Positions 26,204 to 35,557 of a stretch of 64,000 bases of DNA are shown one piece after another (position 1 is the stretch's first letter; every line of letters starts with the position of its first letter). The translations under genes were made by a program, and so were the position numbers. The notes under the pieces were generated by a model. That model was not told the origin of the DNA. It did not search any database and saw only the letters and a list, made by a program, of their open reading frames with translations. The DNA comes from UBA7359 sp963976795 (GTDB lineage: Bacteria > Pseudomonadota > Gammaproteobacteria > Eutrophobiales > Eutrophobiaceae): the NCBI GenBank assembly GCA_963976795.1, contig CAXBLT010000002.1:186001-250000 (forward strand). The letters run 5' to 3'.

Positions 26204-26815
26204 TTAGTTTGCTTGCCAATAAGCTTCCACTAATAGTTTCTCTTTATCGAATATCCTGCCAGTAAACTGATCCCCGGAATGAATCGGGCCAACACCTTTT
26301 GGCGTACCACACATCAATAAATCACCGTCTTCAAATGAAAGAAAACTTTTGACCTCGCCCAATATTTGCTGCGGCTGATTCAACATCAATTCACAACCAC
26401 CCGCTTGAACCAAATCATCATTAACTAACAACTCCATCCTTATCTCATTGATATCGCAATTAAAGGAAACAAATTCACTAAATATGGCAGAATTATCAAA
26501 TGATTTTGCTCGCTCCCATGGCAAGCCTTTTTTCTTCAATTCCGTCTGTAGTTCTCTTTTTGTCAAATCAATACCAAAGCCTACACCTTGTAGTTCGCCG
26601 TTAATAATTAAAAAAGTGATTTCTCCTTCATAGTTAAGCGCATTAATGGCACTCGAATTCACGTCGCTAGATATAGCTGAGTTTGGTTTTAAGAAGATAA
26701 CAGGTTCTTCCGGGACTTCATTGTCTAACTCTTGAATATGGTCTACAAAGTTTCGACCGACACAAATAATTTTAGATGGAAAGAGCTCTTTGCCATTCCA
26801 TTTGATGGCGTTCAT
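26204..26815 (-). CDS. Fumarylacetoacetate hydrolase family protein
   Basis: A 203-residue single FAH domain. The start PSKIICVGRNFVDHIQEL is the family motif (IxCxGxNYxxHxxE), EEPVIFLKPNSAIS follows, NYEGEITFLI supplies the metal-binding Glu-x-Glu, and MCGTPKGVGPI closes the active site. Members act as acylpyruvases, oxaloacetate decarboxylases or tautomerases on 2-keto diacids; the exact reaction cannot be assigned. Monocistronic as far as can be seen. Confidence 0.88.
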   Translation of the reverse strand: MNAIKWNGKELFPSKIICVGRNFVDHIQELDNEVPEEPVIFLKPNSAISSDVNSSAINALNYEGEITFLIINGELQGVGFGIDLTKRELQTELKKKGLPWERAKSFDNSAIFSEFVSFNCDINEIRMELLVNDDLVQAGGCELMLNQPQQILGEVKSFLSFEDGDLLMCGTPKGVGPIHSGDQFTGRIFDKEKLLVEAYWQAN

Positions 26816-26969
26816 ATGTTACTCACTTAACGCGATGGATTTCTACCTAGGTAGGTGCTTATTTTTCAAAGGCTAAACCATAGATACCATTTCTTCAACC
26901 ACCTATCCATCTTATTTGTCGACTTAATAAAGTTTATTAAAACTATGCCGATAAAGGCATAAGCCATTA

Positions 26970-27335
26970 ATGCGGAATAGAAAATTGAGTGCACAATTAC
27001 AAATTCAGGAAAAACGCAGACTAAAGCGCTTTTCCGTTCGCTTGAAAGTCTACTCACAACAGACAGATGAGTTGCTAGGTTACGCCGAAAACCTTCATCT
27101 GGCAGGGATGATGATAGCAACAAAAAAACCGATCCCGAGTAAACAAGAACTCTCGATTTGGTTTGGTGCATCGAAGGAAGAAAAAAGGCTAAATAGAATA
27201 TTTTTAACCTCTTATAAAGTCTGGGAGAGCTTTACTGACACACAAAACCGACTTTATTACTCTGGTTTACATTTCGTCAGCCCGTCAGAAGAGACATTAG
27301 ATAAAATTCAAGCTTTGATCTACGCGTCTACATAG
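26970..27335 (+). CDS. PilZ domain protein
   Basis: A 121-residue protein consisting of a PilZ domain: KRRLKRFSVRLKVY (residues 14-27) fits the RxxxR c-di-GMP motif, and NLHLAGMMIATKKPI fits the D/NxSxxG motif, with His replacing the usual Ser, which may weaken binding. It is likely a c-di-GMP effector acting in the cytoplasm; the target is not visible from context. Converges with the dUTPase gene, stops adjacent. Confidence 0.75.
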   Translation: MRNRKLSAQLQIQEKRRLKRFSVRLKVYSQQTDELLGYAENLHLAGMMIATKKPIPSKQELSIWFGASKEEKRLNRIFLTSYKVWESFTDTQNRLYYSGLHFVSPSEETLDKIQALIYAST

Positions 27336-27773
27336 CTAACCAATACTTTTGTTGTCATCTTCAGTCTTGGTGTCTTTCTTATAATTAGTGTCTTGTCGTT
27401 TAAGATTTACAGCATGTTTTTGTTGGTATATGTCGAAGACTTTTTCCGCATCAAGTCCAGCACACATCATCGCCGACACAAGAAAATGCAAAATATCGAT
27501 TAATTCAACACGGATATTTTGCATATCAATTTCGTCTTTGCTCCACCACTTCCATAACAATTCCTCATCCAACTCGATCAATTCTTCTTTCATGGCCTTT
27601 GAATAATTCATTAGCCATTCATTAGGTAATTCATTGACATTCAACTTATTCTCAGCGACAGCAGCTATGATCGAATGCATATTCAGATCCTGCCCTGATT
27701 TATCTTTGAGTTTATTTTTACTAAAGACATAATCATTCAGTTCTGTCTGCATCTCGAAAATCTTGTCTAACAT
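27336..27773 (-). CDS. Dimeric (all-alpha) dUTP diphosphatase
   Basis: A 145-residue dUTPase_2/MazG-fold protein. Metal-binding acids lie in EELIELDEELLWKWW (residues 69-83) and RVELIDILHFLVSAMM (88-103), the E-x-x-E and E-x-x-D pairs of dimeric dUTPases. It hydrolyses dUTP to dUMP and keeps uracil out of DNA. Such dUTPases are common in phages and some bacteria in place of trimeric Dut. Codon use does not stand out from neighbours. Confidence 0.85.
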   Translation of the reverse strand: MLDKIFEMQTELNDYVFSKNKLKDKSGQDLNMHSIIAAVAENKLNVNELPNEWLMNYSKAMKEELIELDEELLWKWWSKDEIDMQNIRVELIDILHFLVSAMMCAGLDAEKVFDIYQQKHAVNLKRQDTNYKKDTKTEDDNKSIG

Positions 27774-27915
27774 TGTGCTCTCCGCTTTCTATTATTATAA
27801 GGGGGACAAACTCTAGCCTGTCTTCCGGTAACTTACCACGATTAGACGGACTGACAAATCCTGTCCCGGCTCGATGAATACTATATAATCGCGCTTTTTC
27901 AAACGCTGGTGTGCA

Positions 27916-29829
27916 ATGGCTTTAATCACTTTTGGTGAGGTTTCCCTCGAATTCGGCGATCAACTCATACTCAACAACGTCAGTATGGCGGTGGAATCGG
28001 GTGAGCGTGTCTGTCTGATAGGTCGTAACGGTGCCGGTAAATCGACCTTGATCAATATCATTGCGGAAAGGATTGAAGCCGATAGTGGTGAAATCATTAA
28101 ACAATCTCATCTCAGGGTCAGTCAATTGGAGCAATCACTACCGCAGACACGAGATATTCTGGTACGCGACTATGTGGCCGAGGGACTCAAGCATTTACAA
28201 CAATTACTCAAAGAATACGAAGAACGCTCGCATCAATTCGATGATACTAATCCAGCTAGCTTGCGAGAACTGGAAGACCTGCAACATCAGATCGAGGCCG
28301 AGGGTGGCTGGAATATCGATCAACGTGTCGACACCGTTATATCCGATCTAAATTTACCGGCTGAGTTAAAGCTCACACAATTATCAGGGGGTTGGCGCCG
28401 TCGAGTTGCGCTCGGTAAGGCCCTGGTGAGTAATCCACAATTACTATTGCTTGATGAACCAACCAATCACCTGGATCTCAGTACTATCCAATGGTTAGAA
28501 AATCGTGTGCTCAATTTTAACGGTGCTGTCATCTTTATCACACATGACCGCGCATTCTTGCAAAAACTGGCTACACGCATCATTGAACTGGACCGTGGTA
28601 AACTTTCCAGTTGGCCTGGCACCTATCAGGATTATCTGGTTAACAAGGAAAAAGCACTGGAAGAAGAAGCGAAAGCAAATGCTTTATTTGATAAGAAAGT
28701 AGGTGAAGAAGAAGTCTGGATTAGACAAGGCATCAAAGCACGACGAACACGTAATGAAGGTCGCGTACGTTCGCTGGAAGGAATGCGGGCAGAAGTTGCA
28801 AAACGCTTAAAACCACAAAACAAAGCGCGTATTCATATTGAAGAAGCGGAGCAGTCCGGACGCAAGGTCATTGAAGCACATAAAGTTTGTCATAGTTATG
28901 GAGAGCAACCATTAATAGACAAACTTTCATTGAAAGTCATGCGCGGTGATCGAATCGGTCTAGTGGGAAACAATGGGGTTGGTAAAAGCACCTTGTTAAA
29001 GATTATGTTAGGCGAACTTGAGCCCAATTCTGGTACTGTGAAGATTGGCACTAATCTTGAGATTGCCTACTTTGATCAATTGCGACGCAATCTTGATCCA
29101 GAAAAAACAATTGCTCAAATTGTTGGTGATGGTGGTGATTACATAAAACTCAATGGCAAAGAACGTCATGTTATTGGCTATCTCCGTGGTTTTCTATTTT
29201 CTGCAAAACGCGCCATGACAAAAATAAAAGTGTTATCTGGTGGTGAAAAAAACCGTGTCATTCTGGCAAAGCTATTAACACGCCCCAGTAATTTATTAGT
29301 ACTCGATGAACCTACCAATGACCTTGATGTAGAAACACTGGAAGTGCTGGAAGACAGACTCATGGAATACAAGGGAACATTAATCATCGTGACGCACGAT
29401 CGGGAGTTTCTCGATAATGTCGTTAGCAGTATTCTGGTATTTGAAGACTCTGGCACGATTCAAAACTATGCTGGTGGTTTTAGTGACTGGCATCGGCATG
29501 GCAAACACCTGGCGGAAATGGATAACCCAATCTCGGCCAAAAACAAAAACAATAAGCTTGCTAGCGAGAGTAAACGCAGTGGTAATAATAAACTCAGTTA
29601 CAAATTAAAACGTGAACTTGAAGAATTACCTGAAAAAATAGGCAACATAGAAAAAGCGATTGCCGATCTGGAAAAACAGACCAGCGCCGATGACTTTTAT
29701 GCCACGCCTTATGAACAACAACAGCCAATACTTGATGAATTAAATATAAAACATAAAGAGTTAGATACAGCCATTCGGCGTTGGGATGAGCTGGAAAGTC
29801 TTGAGAAGGAGTTACAGGAAAATAAATAA
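27916..29829 (+). CDS. uup: ABC-F family ATPase Uup
   Basis: A 637-residue soluble ABC-F protein: two ATPase domains (Walker A GRNGAGKST near 37 and GNNGVGKST near 355; signatures LSGGWRRR and LSGGEKNR; Walker B LLLLDEPTNHLD and LLVLDEPTNDLD), a P-site-type linker and a C-terminal coiled coil (ELEELPEKIGNIEKAIADLE) typical of Uup. Uup acts on ribosomes and at DNA branched structures. No membrane domain. Its stop overlaps the start of the next gene by one base (TAATG). Confidence 0.93.
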   Translation: MALITFGEVSLEFGDQLILNNVSMAVESGERVCLIGRNGAGKSTLINIIAERIEADSGEIIKQSHLRVSQLEQSLPQTRDILVRDYVAEGLKHLQQLLKEYEERSHQFDDTNPASLRELEDLQHQIEAEGGWNIDQRVDTVISDLNLPAELKLTQLSGGWRRRVALGKALVSNPQLLLLDEPTNHLDLSTIQWLENRVLNFNGAVIFITHDRAFLQKLATRIIELDRGKLSSWPGTYQDYLVNKEKALEEEAKANALFDKKVGEEEVWIRQGIKARRTRNEGRVRSLEGMRAEVAKRLKPQNKARIHIEEAEQSGRKVIEAHKVCHSYGEQPLIDKLSLKVMRGDRIGLVGNNGVGKSTLLKIMLGELEPNSGTVKIGTNLEIAYFDQLRRNLDPEKTIAQIVGDGGDYIKLNGKERHVIGYLRGFLFSAKRAMTKIKVLSGGEKNRVILAKLLTRPSNLLVLDEPTNDLDVETLEVLEDRLMEYKGTLIIVTHDREFLDNVVSSILVFEDSGTIQNYAGGFSDWHRHGKHLAEMDNPISAKNKNNKLASESKRSGNNKLSYKLKRELEELPEKIGNIEKAIADLEKQTSADDFYATPYEQQQPILDELNIKHKELDTAIRRWDELESLEKELQENK

Positions 29830-30716
29830 TGCATTTTGATAAACGCTATCTAATACATGGTTTTTTACCGGCCTTCTTTTCTGCCTTTTGTTTTGCAATC
29901 ATGGCAGTCTGCATCAAGATAGCCTCTTCTGAATTACCCGCCGTTCAACTGGTCTTTCTTCGCAGCATTATCGGTTTGCTAATTATTCTGCCGATTGTTC
30001 TGCCACGTGGGATAAAGTTTATAAAAACACCTGTTATACACCTACATATGATACGAGGATTCGTTAGCCTTTGTGCCATGACCTGTTTCTTTTATGCCAT
30101 TTCCCATGTCGGTTTATCTGAATCAACCTTGCTTAATGCCTCGTCACCCTTATTCATCGGCTTTTTGGCGATGTCTGTATTAAAAGAAAAAATAACAACT
30201 CGTAGTGCGTTAGCTTTAATCGTTGGCTTTATTGGTGTCTGCTTTATTCTTAAACCCGGCACCACTTTGTTCACCTTCGCTGCCTTGATAGGCCTTTGTT
30301 CCGGGCTATTCATTGCCTGTGCAAAAATTCTAGTCCGTTATATGGCGAACACAGAACCCGTCATGCGCACGGTGTTTTATTTCAGTATTTTTTCAAGTAT
30401 TTATTCAAGCATACTAATGATCTGGTTTTGGCAGACGCCAACGATGTTTGATGTGTCAATTATGGTACTCGCAGCTATCTGTGCTACCGGCGGGCAAACG
30501 TTGTTGACCTATTCCTTTACCCATAATGAAGCAGTAACGGTAGCACCATTTACCTACGTTACTGTGATGATGGCAACGTTGTTCGGTTGGATCGGTTGGA
30601 ATGAGTTGCCGGATATCGGCTCCAGTATTGGCGCAATTTTGATTATTGGTTCTTGTTTGTCTCTGACTATTCAAGGCAAGTTACCTAATCCGTGGAAACA
30701 AAAACCCCCTGTCTGA
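29829..30716 (+). CDS. DMT superfamily (EamA) transporter
   Basis: A 295-residue inner-membrane protein with ten hydrophobic segments in two EamA repeats (first FFSAFCFAIMAVCIKIASSE; second starting TLFTFAALIGLCSGLFIAC). Substrate unknown; relatives export amino acids, nucleosides or riboflavin. Translationally coupled to uup through TAATG. No regulatory signal between them. Confidence 0.85.
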   Translation: MHFDKRYLIHGFLPAFFSAFCFAIMAVCIKIASSELPAVQLVFLRSIIGLLIILPIVLPRGIKFIKTPVIHLHMIRGFVSLCAMTCFFYAISHVGLSESTLLNASSPLFIGFLAMSVLKEKITTRSALALIVGFIGVCFILKPGTTLFTFAALIGLCSGLFIACAKILVRYMANTEPVMRTVFYFSIFSSIYSSILMIWFWQTPTMFDVSIMVLAAICATGGQTLLTYSFTHNEAVTVAPFTYVTVMMATLFGWIGWNELPDIGSSIGAILIIGSCLSLTIQGKLPNPWKQKPPV

Positions 30717-30762
30717 CAGTTCGATAGAGCACCAACGACTCGGAACGTATTTGAGCAACCTG

Positions 30763-31164
30763 TTATATTTCATGTACTATCAGGTTTAACCATAAAATGA
30801 TTACGCATATAAAGGCCAGCCAAAATGCTAACATTCGATGCATTACATGGTTGTAGGTTAAGTGTACGTAAGCATGAAAGTAACGGAAAGCAACAAATAG
30901 CCACGCAAATATTATCCCAACTAAATTCTCGACTCCTAGACTGATATAAAGAGTACATACAACGTAAAAAAGTACGGGTATTTCAAACTGATTGTTAAAG
31001 CATCGAGTGGTTTTAATCACTGATACAGGCACGTTTTCTCCGTGCATTAACTTAAAGTATTTGGGACTAAGCTCGCCATTTTTAACACTAGCGAAGCGTG
31101 CCTTTACCGCTACAACACCTATCAAAAGAATTAATAGCACCATAACGACCATTGGATAAAACAT
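30763..31164 (-). CDS. MAPEG family membrane protein
   Basis: A 133-residue protein with four membrane segments and the MAPEG core: an N-terminal helix, a hydrophilic loop with RCFNNQFEIPVLFYVV (residues 54-69; the RxxxNxxE-like glutathione/eicosanoid fold motif), then AWLFVAFRYFHAYVHLTYN and a final hydrophobic segment. Bacterial MAPEG proteins are often glutathione-dependent or of unknown function. Single gene. Confidence 0.85.
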   Translation of the reverse strand: MFYPMVVMVLLILLIGVVAVKARFASVKNGELSPKYFKLMHGENVPVSVIKTTRCFNNQFEIPVLFYVVCTLYISLGVENLVGIIFAWLFVAFRYFHAYVHLTYNHVMHRMLAFWLAFICVIILWLNLIVHEI

Positions 31165-31290
31165 TTTTCACTCCTTTTCTAGATTAGTTATGAGAGAACA
31201 TAACGCGCACATAAAAGAGATATAGTTAGATCAATCCAGCATGAAATAAAGTGGTGAGATTTTTGATGTGCTTGTTAGACTTTCCCTCGC

Positions 31291-32049
31291 TCATGTCAGG
31301 TTGAGTCCACCATCAGCGAGAATGACCTCACCTGTTAAATAAGTACTCGATACCAGCATTGAAGCAGTATCTGCAATTTCATTTGGTTTGGCACCACGTT
31401 TCATTGGCGATCTGTCTTTCCATAGCTTATGCGCTTCATCCCAGGTTTCTGTCATTGGCGTATCTACTAAACCCGGAGCAATTGCGTTCACGCGAATCTC
31501 GGGAGACAGGTTTAAAGCCAGCAGTTGAGTAACATGATTCAATGCAGCCTTGCTTGCTGCATAAGGAATAGATGCGCCTTTCGGGCGTACACCTGCATGC
31601 GAACTGATATTGATAATACTACTCGAACAGTCTTGGCTTGATGATGCCCTAAGTGCCGTTTCCGCTTCGGCAATTAATGTCCAGGGAGCAATGACATTGA
31701 CTTCATAGAGGTTTCGCCATATCTCCGCTGTTGCCGCTTTGAGTTCTCCATGAGGAATCATGGCATTGATGCCAGCATTATTTACCAAGACATCTAGTCG
31801 ACCATGACAAGACAAGACGTCTGAGATTAAATACTTCACTTGCTCTTGATCAGCGAGATCTGCTTGCGTGTATGTCGCATTAGTGCAAACACTAGCCAGT
31901 TTCTTGCCTTCAGATACCGTTGACCTTGAGTGAAAAACAACGGTAAAGCCATCTTCCGAAAGCCGCTGAGCAATTGCTTTCCCTATCCCGGAGGTAGAAC
32001 CCGTAACGAGTACAACTCTATGTTTGTTTTTTTCTTGATAAGAACCCAT
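31291..32049 (-). CDS. SDR family NAD(P)-dependent oxidoreductase
   Basis: A 252-residue classical short-chain dehydrogenase: TGSTSGIGKAI (TGxxxGIG) at residues 16-26, NNAGI at about 90, Ser in INISSHAG, catalytic YAASK (Tyr-x-x-x-Lys) near 160, and the PG motif AIAPGLVDTPM. Residue RST after beta-2 suggests NADP preference (inference). It starts with the ATG directly following the stop of the metallo-beta-lactamase gene (TGAATG), so the two are co-translated. Substrate unknown. Confidence 0.88.
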   Translation of the reverse strand: MGSYQEKNKHRVVLVTGSTSGIGKAIAQRLSEDGFTVVFHSRSTVSEGKKLASVCTNATYTQADLADQEQVKYLISDVLSCHGRLDVLVNNAGINAMIPHGELKAATAEIWRNLYEVNVIAPWTLIAEAETALRASSSQDCSSSIINISSHAGVRPKGASIPYAASKAALNHVTQLLALNLSPEIRVNAIAPGLVDTPMTETWDEAHKLWKDRSPMKRGAKPNEIADTASMLVSSTYLTGEVILADGGLNLT

Positions 32050-32799
32050 TCATTTCTCCGAATTACTCTGTCGACTAACTTGAGCCTCAGATGCTTTTTC
32101 CACTAGTTTAATGGTGTGAGCTAAAATTGATATATCGCCGACCTTGCCATGCCCGGGCACAATGGTTTCGATTTCTGTATATTTAGATTGAATGTTTCTA
32201 ATTGAGTCTGCCCAACTATTGATGGAGGCGTCTCCAATAGAACCTAAACCATCCCATTCAAGGCTTCTTACCAAACAGCCACCAAATAAAATTTTATTTT
32301 CAGGGATCCATATAACAAGGTTATCTTTAGAATGACCTGCGCCAGGATAAAATACCTCGACAAGTCCCTCAAACGTAGGAAACTCAGAATCAAGAAAGAT
32401 ATTAGTTGCCGTCGGTTTCCCTTCGCGAATGAGAATCTCATTCGTACTCTCTGAGGCGTAAGTTGGGATTAATTTATCATTCAGAATTTGAAGGCCCGCA
32501 GTCCTGTCTTCATGAGAGTGAGTGACAATAGTTGCTATCACCTTAAGTTCTTTCTCAGCTATCCACGATAACAACGCCTTAGTATCGCCTTCAGACCAAG
32601 GAGTATCGATAATGATTGCTTGTTGCCCATTTACAAGCACCAAACCGTTTGAGTCTACTAAGCCATAGTCATCAAGCATCTTATATGACGTATGCAGAAA
32701 AATACCTTTATCAATTTGATTGACTTGCAGTGTTGTGGAATCTTCCTTGGCGGTAGCACAGGTAGCTATCGTTACCAGAAGTAACAGTAAATATCTCAT
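32050..32799 (-). CDS. Subclass B1-type metallo-beta-lactamase
   Basis: A 249-residue periplasmic protein: signal peptide to about residue 17 (LLLLLVTIATCATA), then a metallo-hydrolase fold. All six zinc ligands of the B1 subclass are present: His94, His96 and Asp98 in THSHEDRTAG, His156 in YPGAGHSKDN, Cys175 in FGGCLVRS, His217 in VPGHGK. The Cys ligand and GDASINSWADS region exclude B2/B3. At the substrate-contacting loop the usual Asn of LGNxGDA is Ser (LGSIGDA, Ser187), and the Lys/Arg position after Cys is Arg178. It probably hydrolyses beta-lactams, but the Ser change may alter range. It is followed without gap by the SDR gene. Confidence 0.85.
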   Translation of the reverse strand: MRYLLLLLVTIATCATAKEDSTTLQVNQIDKGIFLHTSYKMLDDYGLVDSNGLVLVNGQQAIIIDTPWSEGDTKALLSWIAEKELKVIATIVTHSHEDRTAGLQILNDKLIPTYASESTNEILIREGKPTATNIFLDSEFPTFEGLVEVFYPGAGHSKDNLVIWIPENKILFGGCLVRSLEWDGLGSIGDASINSWADSIRNIQSKYTEIETIVPGHGKVGDISILAHTIKLVEKASEAQVSRQSNSEK

Positions 32800-32845
32800 G
32801 TTTAATTATTTCCAGGTATTTTAAAAACTATACTCGACTCGTTGA

Positions 32846-33850
32846 TTACTGATTAACAGGCCTATTCAATATCATATCCAAAAACTGTTCCCTTACTTTC
32901 TTATTTGATTCGCGATAATTAGCAAACTTCACATGTTGGCCAGGAACGTCCGGGTTGATTTCAATGCCCCACAATGGCTTCGTGCCAATCGGACTCATAG
33001 AATAACGTACATCACCTAATGTCGCTGGCCTTCCGGGATATTCACTCACGTAACCATCAGAAAAGGTAACGAAACGCTGAATATCTTCAGCTAACAGAGA
33101 ACGAGTATCCAGACCGGGGAATGTTGCTTTGATATTAAATTTCTCTATGGCATTGCCCTGATAGATTCGTTTTGAAAACCCCACTCTCACAGCATCAACA
33201 TAAAATGTCTCGTTTGATAAATACACTGATCGCCATAACAACAAGTTGCCAATTGTGGGTTTTACGATTATTTTTTCAATCGTGTGACCGCGTTGTTCGG
33301 CCAATTCAATAACCGAATCTTCCGCTCGATTCATTTGAGAAAATGCGAACAACAAATAAATGCCTGCGAATGCAATACCAATATGACTGGCGCGTGAACT
33401 CAGTTTTTTATATCCAATAATAATTGCGGCTATTAATGTAAACGTAAATACAGGATCAATTATTGAAATAATATGCCATGAGATCCGCGTATTTATCAGC
33501 GGCCATAATAAATAGGTGCCATAACTGGTACAGGCATCAATAAAGCCACTTAATAAATAACCGAGAAGGCAATAAAGATAGAGATACGTAGCAGATAGCT
33601 TATTGCGCAAAAATGGCCACAACAATAAAAAAGCGATACCTGCTCCAACAGGGATGAAGAATATTGAATGGGTAAAATGACGATGGAATTCCAGAGATAA
33701 TAATGGATCGGAAGATGAGCGTATAAAAATATCAGCATCCGCAATGACACCCGCAACTAGTCCAACAATTGTCGCTAAACGAATATGCTCTTTTTTAGCA
33801 GCCGATTGTGCAACAGTCGCGCCCAGAACAGCTTGTGTCACTATATCCAT
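32846..33850 (-). CDS. YdjM-type membrane metal-dependent hydrolase
   Basis: A 334-residue integral membrane protein. The N-terminus MDIVTQAVLGATVAQ, ADADIFI, and EFHRHFTHSIFF (His residues 55-60) match the YdjM/LexA-binding metal-dependent hydrolase family; SYGTYLLWPL follows in the same pattern. At least four hydrophobic segments span residues 20-175, then a soluble C-terminal half. Enzymatic activity is inferred from conserved His/Asp and has not been shown for most relatives. It stands between the fructosamine kinase and the beta-lactamase gene, same strand. Confidence 0.82.
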   Translation of the reverse strand: MDIVTQAVLGATVAQSAAKKEHIRLATIVGLVAGVIADADIFIRSSSDPLLSLEFHRHFTHSIFFIPVGAGIAFLLLWPFLRNKLSATYLYLYCLLGYLLSGFIDACTSYGTYLLWPLINTRISWHIISIIDPVFTFTLIAAIIIGYKKLSSRASHIGIAFAGIYLLFAFSQMNRAEDSVIELAEQRGHTIEKIIVKPTIGNLLLWRSVYLSNETFYVDAVRVGFSKRIYQGNAIEKFNIKATFPGLDTRSLLAEDIQRFVTFSDGYVSEYPGRPATLGDVRYSMSPIGTKPLWGIEINPDVPGQHVKFANYRESNKKVREQFLDMILNRPVNQ

Positions 33851-33858
33851 TGATATCG

Positions 33859-34734
33859 TTATATTAGACTGTCTATTGTGCTTACACAGCTTCGATAATA
33901 ATTGTAACCAAATAAAATGAAGTGATTCATTTCATGGTATAAACGATACAAACTAATACGTTGTTCCGAACCATCCTCTAGCGGCCAGACTTCTGCATAA
34001 GCCGCTTCGCATCGAGCATCGAAACCACCAAACATTCGCATCATCCCTATCTCTGCCTCACGGTGTCCATAGTAACTGGCGGGATCGAAAATTACCGGTT
34101 GGCCCTGCTCATTCGCAGCGGCGTTTCCCGACCATAAGTCGCCATGTAAGAGCACAGCAGGTTCTTTGATATCGCCTAATAATGATTCTAGTTGTGACAT
34201 CAATTTTTCACCCTTGACTAATAAGGGATCATGTTTATCAGTAATCATTGCCAATCTTTTTAACTGCAAACCCAGTCTCTGATCGCGCCAGAATGAGTGC
34301 CAATCATCCTGCCAACTATTAATCTGTTTACTAAGGCCAAGATAATTATCAGTACTAAAACCAAATCGTTCTGTTTTTGTAGCGGCATGCAACTCTGCCA
34401 GACTGCGCCCCATTTGTTCTTGCCAGTCGGCAGCAGGTGTTCCTTCATTAAATGTTTCCATCACAATGAAATCATCCGCACAGGCAATTGGTTTGGGCAC
34501 ATGAATCACACCTGGTGCAGATAACAATAGTAAGGCATCGTATTCGGTTTCAAATAATCCGGGACGGGTTTTTGATTCAGGGTTTGTTTTTATAAAAAAC
34601 TGACGACCATCTTTTAATGACATAATTTGGCTATCATTAATACAGCCCCCATGTACAGTCTTGCTATCAACAAACTGTGCCTCTTGCCCCGTACAGGAAG
34701 AAATGGCTGCTTCAATACGAGACTGGAGTGTCAT
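33859..34734 (-). CDS. Fructosamine kinase family protein
   Basis: A 291-residue FN3K/ketosamine-3-kinase: N-terminal GGCINDSQIMSLKDGRQFFI with the nucleotide-binding Lys, METFNEGTPAADW hinge and catalytic HGDLWSGN (about residue 195), IFDPASYYGHREAEIGMM. The enzyme phosphorylates glycated amines, helping removal of early glycation products. It overlaps the LMW-PTP gene by 4 bases (ATGA); that phosphatase is a known partner of FN3K in many bacteria, suggesting coupled protein deglycation. Confidence 0.92.
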   Translation of the reverse strand: MTLQSRIEAAISSCTGQEAQFVDSKTVHGGCINDSQIMSLKDGRQFFIKTNPESKTRPGLFETEYDALLLLSAPGVIHVPKPIACADDFIVMETFNEGTPAADWQEQMGRSLAELHAATKTERFGFSTDNYLGLSKQINSWQDDWHSFWRDQRLGLQLKRLAMITDKHDPLLVKGEKLMSQLESLLGDIKEPAVLLHGDLWSGNAAANEQGQPVIFDPASYYGHREAEIGMMRMFGGFDARCEAAYAEVWPLEDGSEQRISLYRLYHEMNHFILFGYNYYRSCVSTIDSLI

Positions 34735-35243
34735 TTTTTAGTCAATAATTCAAGACAATGCGACATCATTGTTGGACAAGCGGATTCGATCATATCTAAC
34801 ACCCTCTCAAACCCGGCGGTGCCGCCATAATAAGGATCAGGGACAGAAGGCGCATCATCATTATTCTTATAACCATCAAGAAATGACCCTAATAAACGTA
34901 TGTGTTGTTTTGAACCATTGGCCATTGATTCCATTTCTATCAGGTTGTCGGTATCCATCGCCACAACCAAATCGAATGTGTTCAAGTCCTGATCTGTCAC
35001 TTTTCGCGCGCGTGATAACAGTTGATAGCCTCTCTTTGAGGCTGCCTCGCGCATGCGCACATCGGCAGGTTCGCCTGAGTGATAGGCAATCGTCCCTGCT
35101 GAGTCGATGTAGAATTGATCGGTATAGCCATGATTTTCAACATAGTGTTGAAAAACACCCTCACCTGTTGGTGATCGACAGATATTACCCATGCAAACAA
35201 ACAGCACGCTCACTTTAGTTGACGAGTTCATACTGTTCTTCAA
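34731..35243 (-). CDS. Low-molecular-weight protein-tyrosine phosphatase
   Basis: A 170-residue LMW-PTP with signature CMGNICRS (Cys17 nucleophile, Arg23) in residues 17-24 and the general-acid loop VPDPYYGG near residue 130. It may dephosphorylate protein phospho-Tyr or ribulosamine phosphates, the latter suggested by its coupling to the fructosamine kinase. Four-base overlaps on both sides (DUF2288 upstream, kinase downstream) make a three-gene operon. The first ATG is kept; the fold begins after residue 10. Confidence 0.92.
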   Translation of the reverse strand: MKNSMNSSTKVSVLFVCMGNICRSPTGEGVFQHYVENHGYTDQFYIDSAGTIAYHSGEPADVRMREAASKRGYQLLSRARKVTDQDLNTFDLVVAMDTDNLIEMESMANGSKQHIRLLGSFLDGYKNNDDAPSVPDPYYGGTAGFERVLDMIESACPTMMSHCLELLTKK

Positions 35244-35557
35244 TCTACGATGGGCTGAACCAAAACCCAGGGTTTAATCACCACCGCCCAAACAGTAACA
35301 TTGCTTTCATGCCAGGCACTTGCTTGTTCATCACTGACATTGGCAACCAAACCTTCCTTCGTCCACTCTTCGAATCGTGTTTTATCGTCATTGGCTAATA
35401 CTTGAGCCACTTTTATTAGATCTAGTTTATGCGAGACATAGATTGCCATTCCTTTAGCAAAGAAAGGTAACAGCTCACTCCATGCCATCTTTGAGGTCTC
35501 CCGGTTAATCTTATGTAGCAGATCCTCACCGGACTCTTCATTACATTTTTCTGTCAT
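35240..35557 (-). CDS. DUF2288 family protein
   Basis: A 105-residue acidic protein that matches DUF2288 throughout: LLHKINRETSKMAWSELLPF at the start, DLIKVAQVLANDDKTRFEEW in the middle, and a VWAVVIKPWVLVQPI ending. Function unknown. First gene of the operon with the phosphatase and kinase, overlapping the phosphatase start by 4 bases. Confidence 0.8.
   Translation of the reverse strand: MTEKCNEESGEDLLHKINRETSKMAWSELLPFFAKGMAIYVSHKLDLIKVAQVLANDDKTRFEEWTKEGLVANVSDEQASAWHESNVTVWAVVIKPWVLVQPIVD

Noticed and set aside
34769..35218. 149-codon plus-strand frame antisense to the LMW-PTP gene
   Set aside because: The opposite strand has a clear phosphatase with catalytic motifs; the antisense product looks like a codon-bias artefact.
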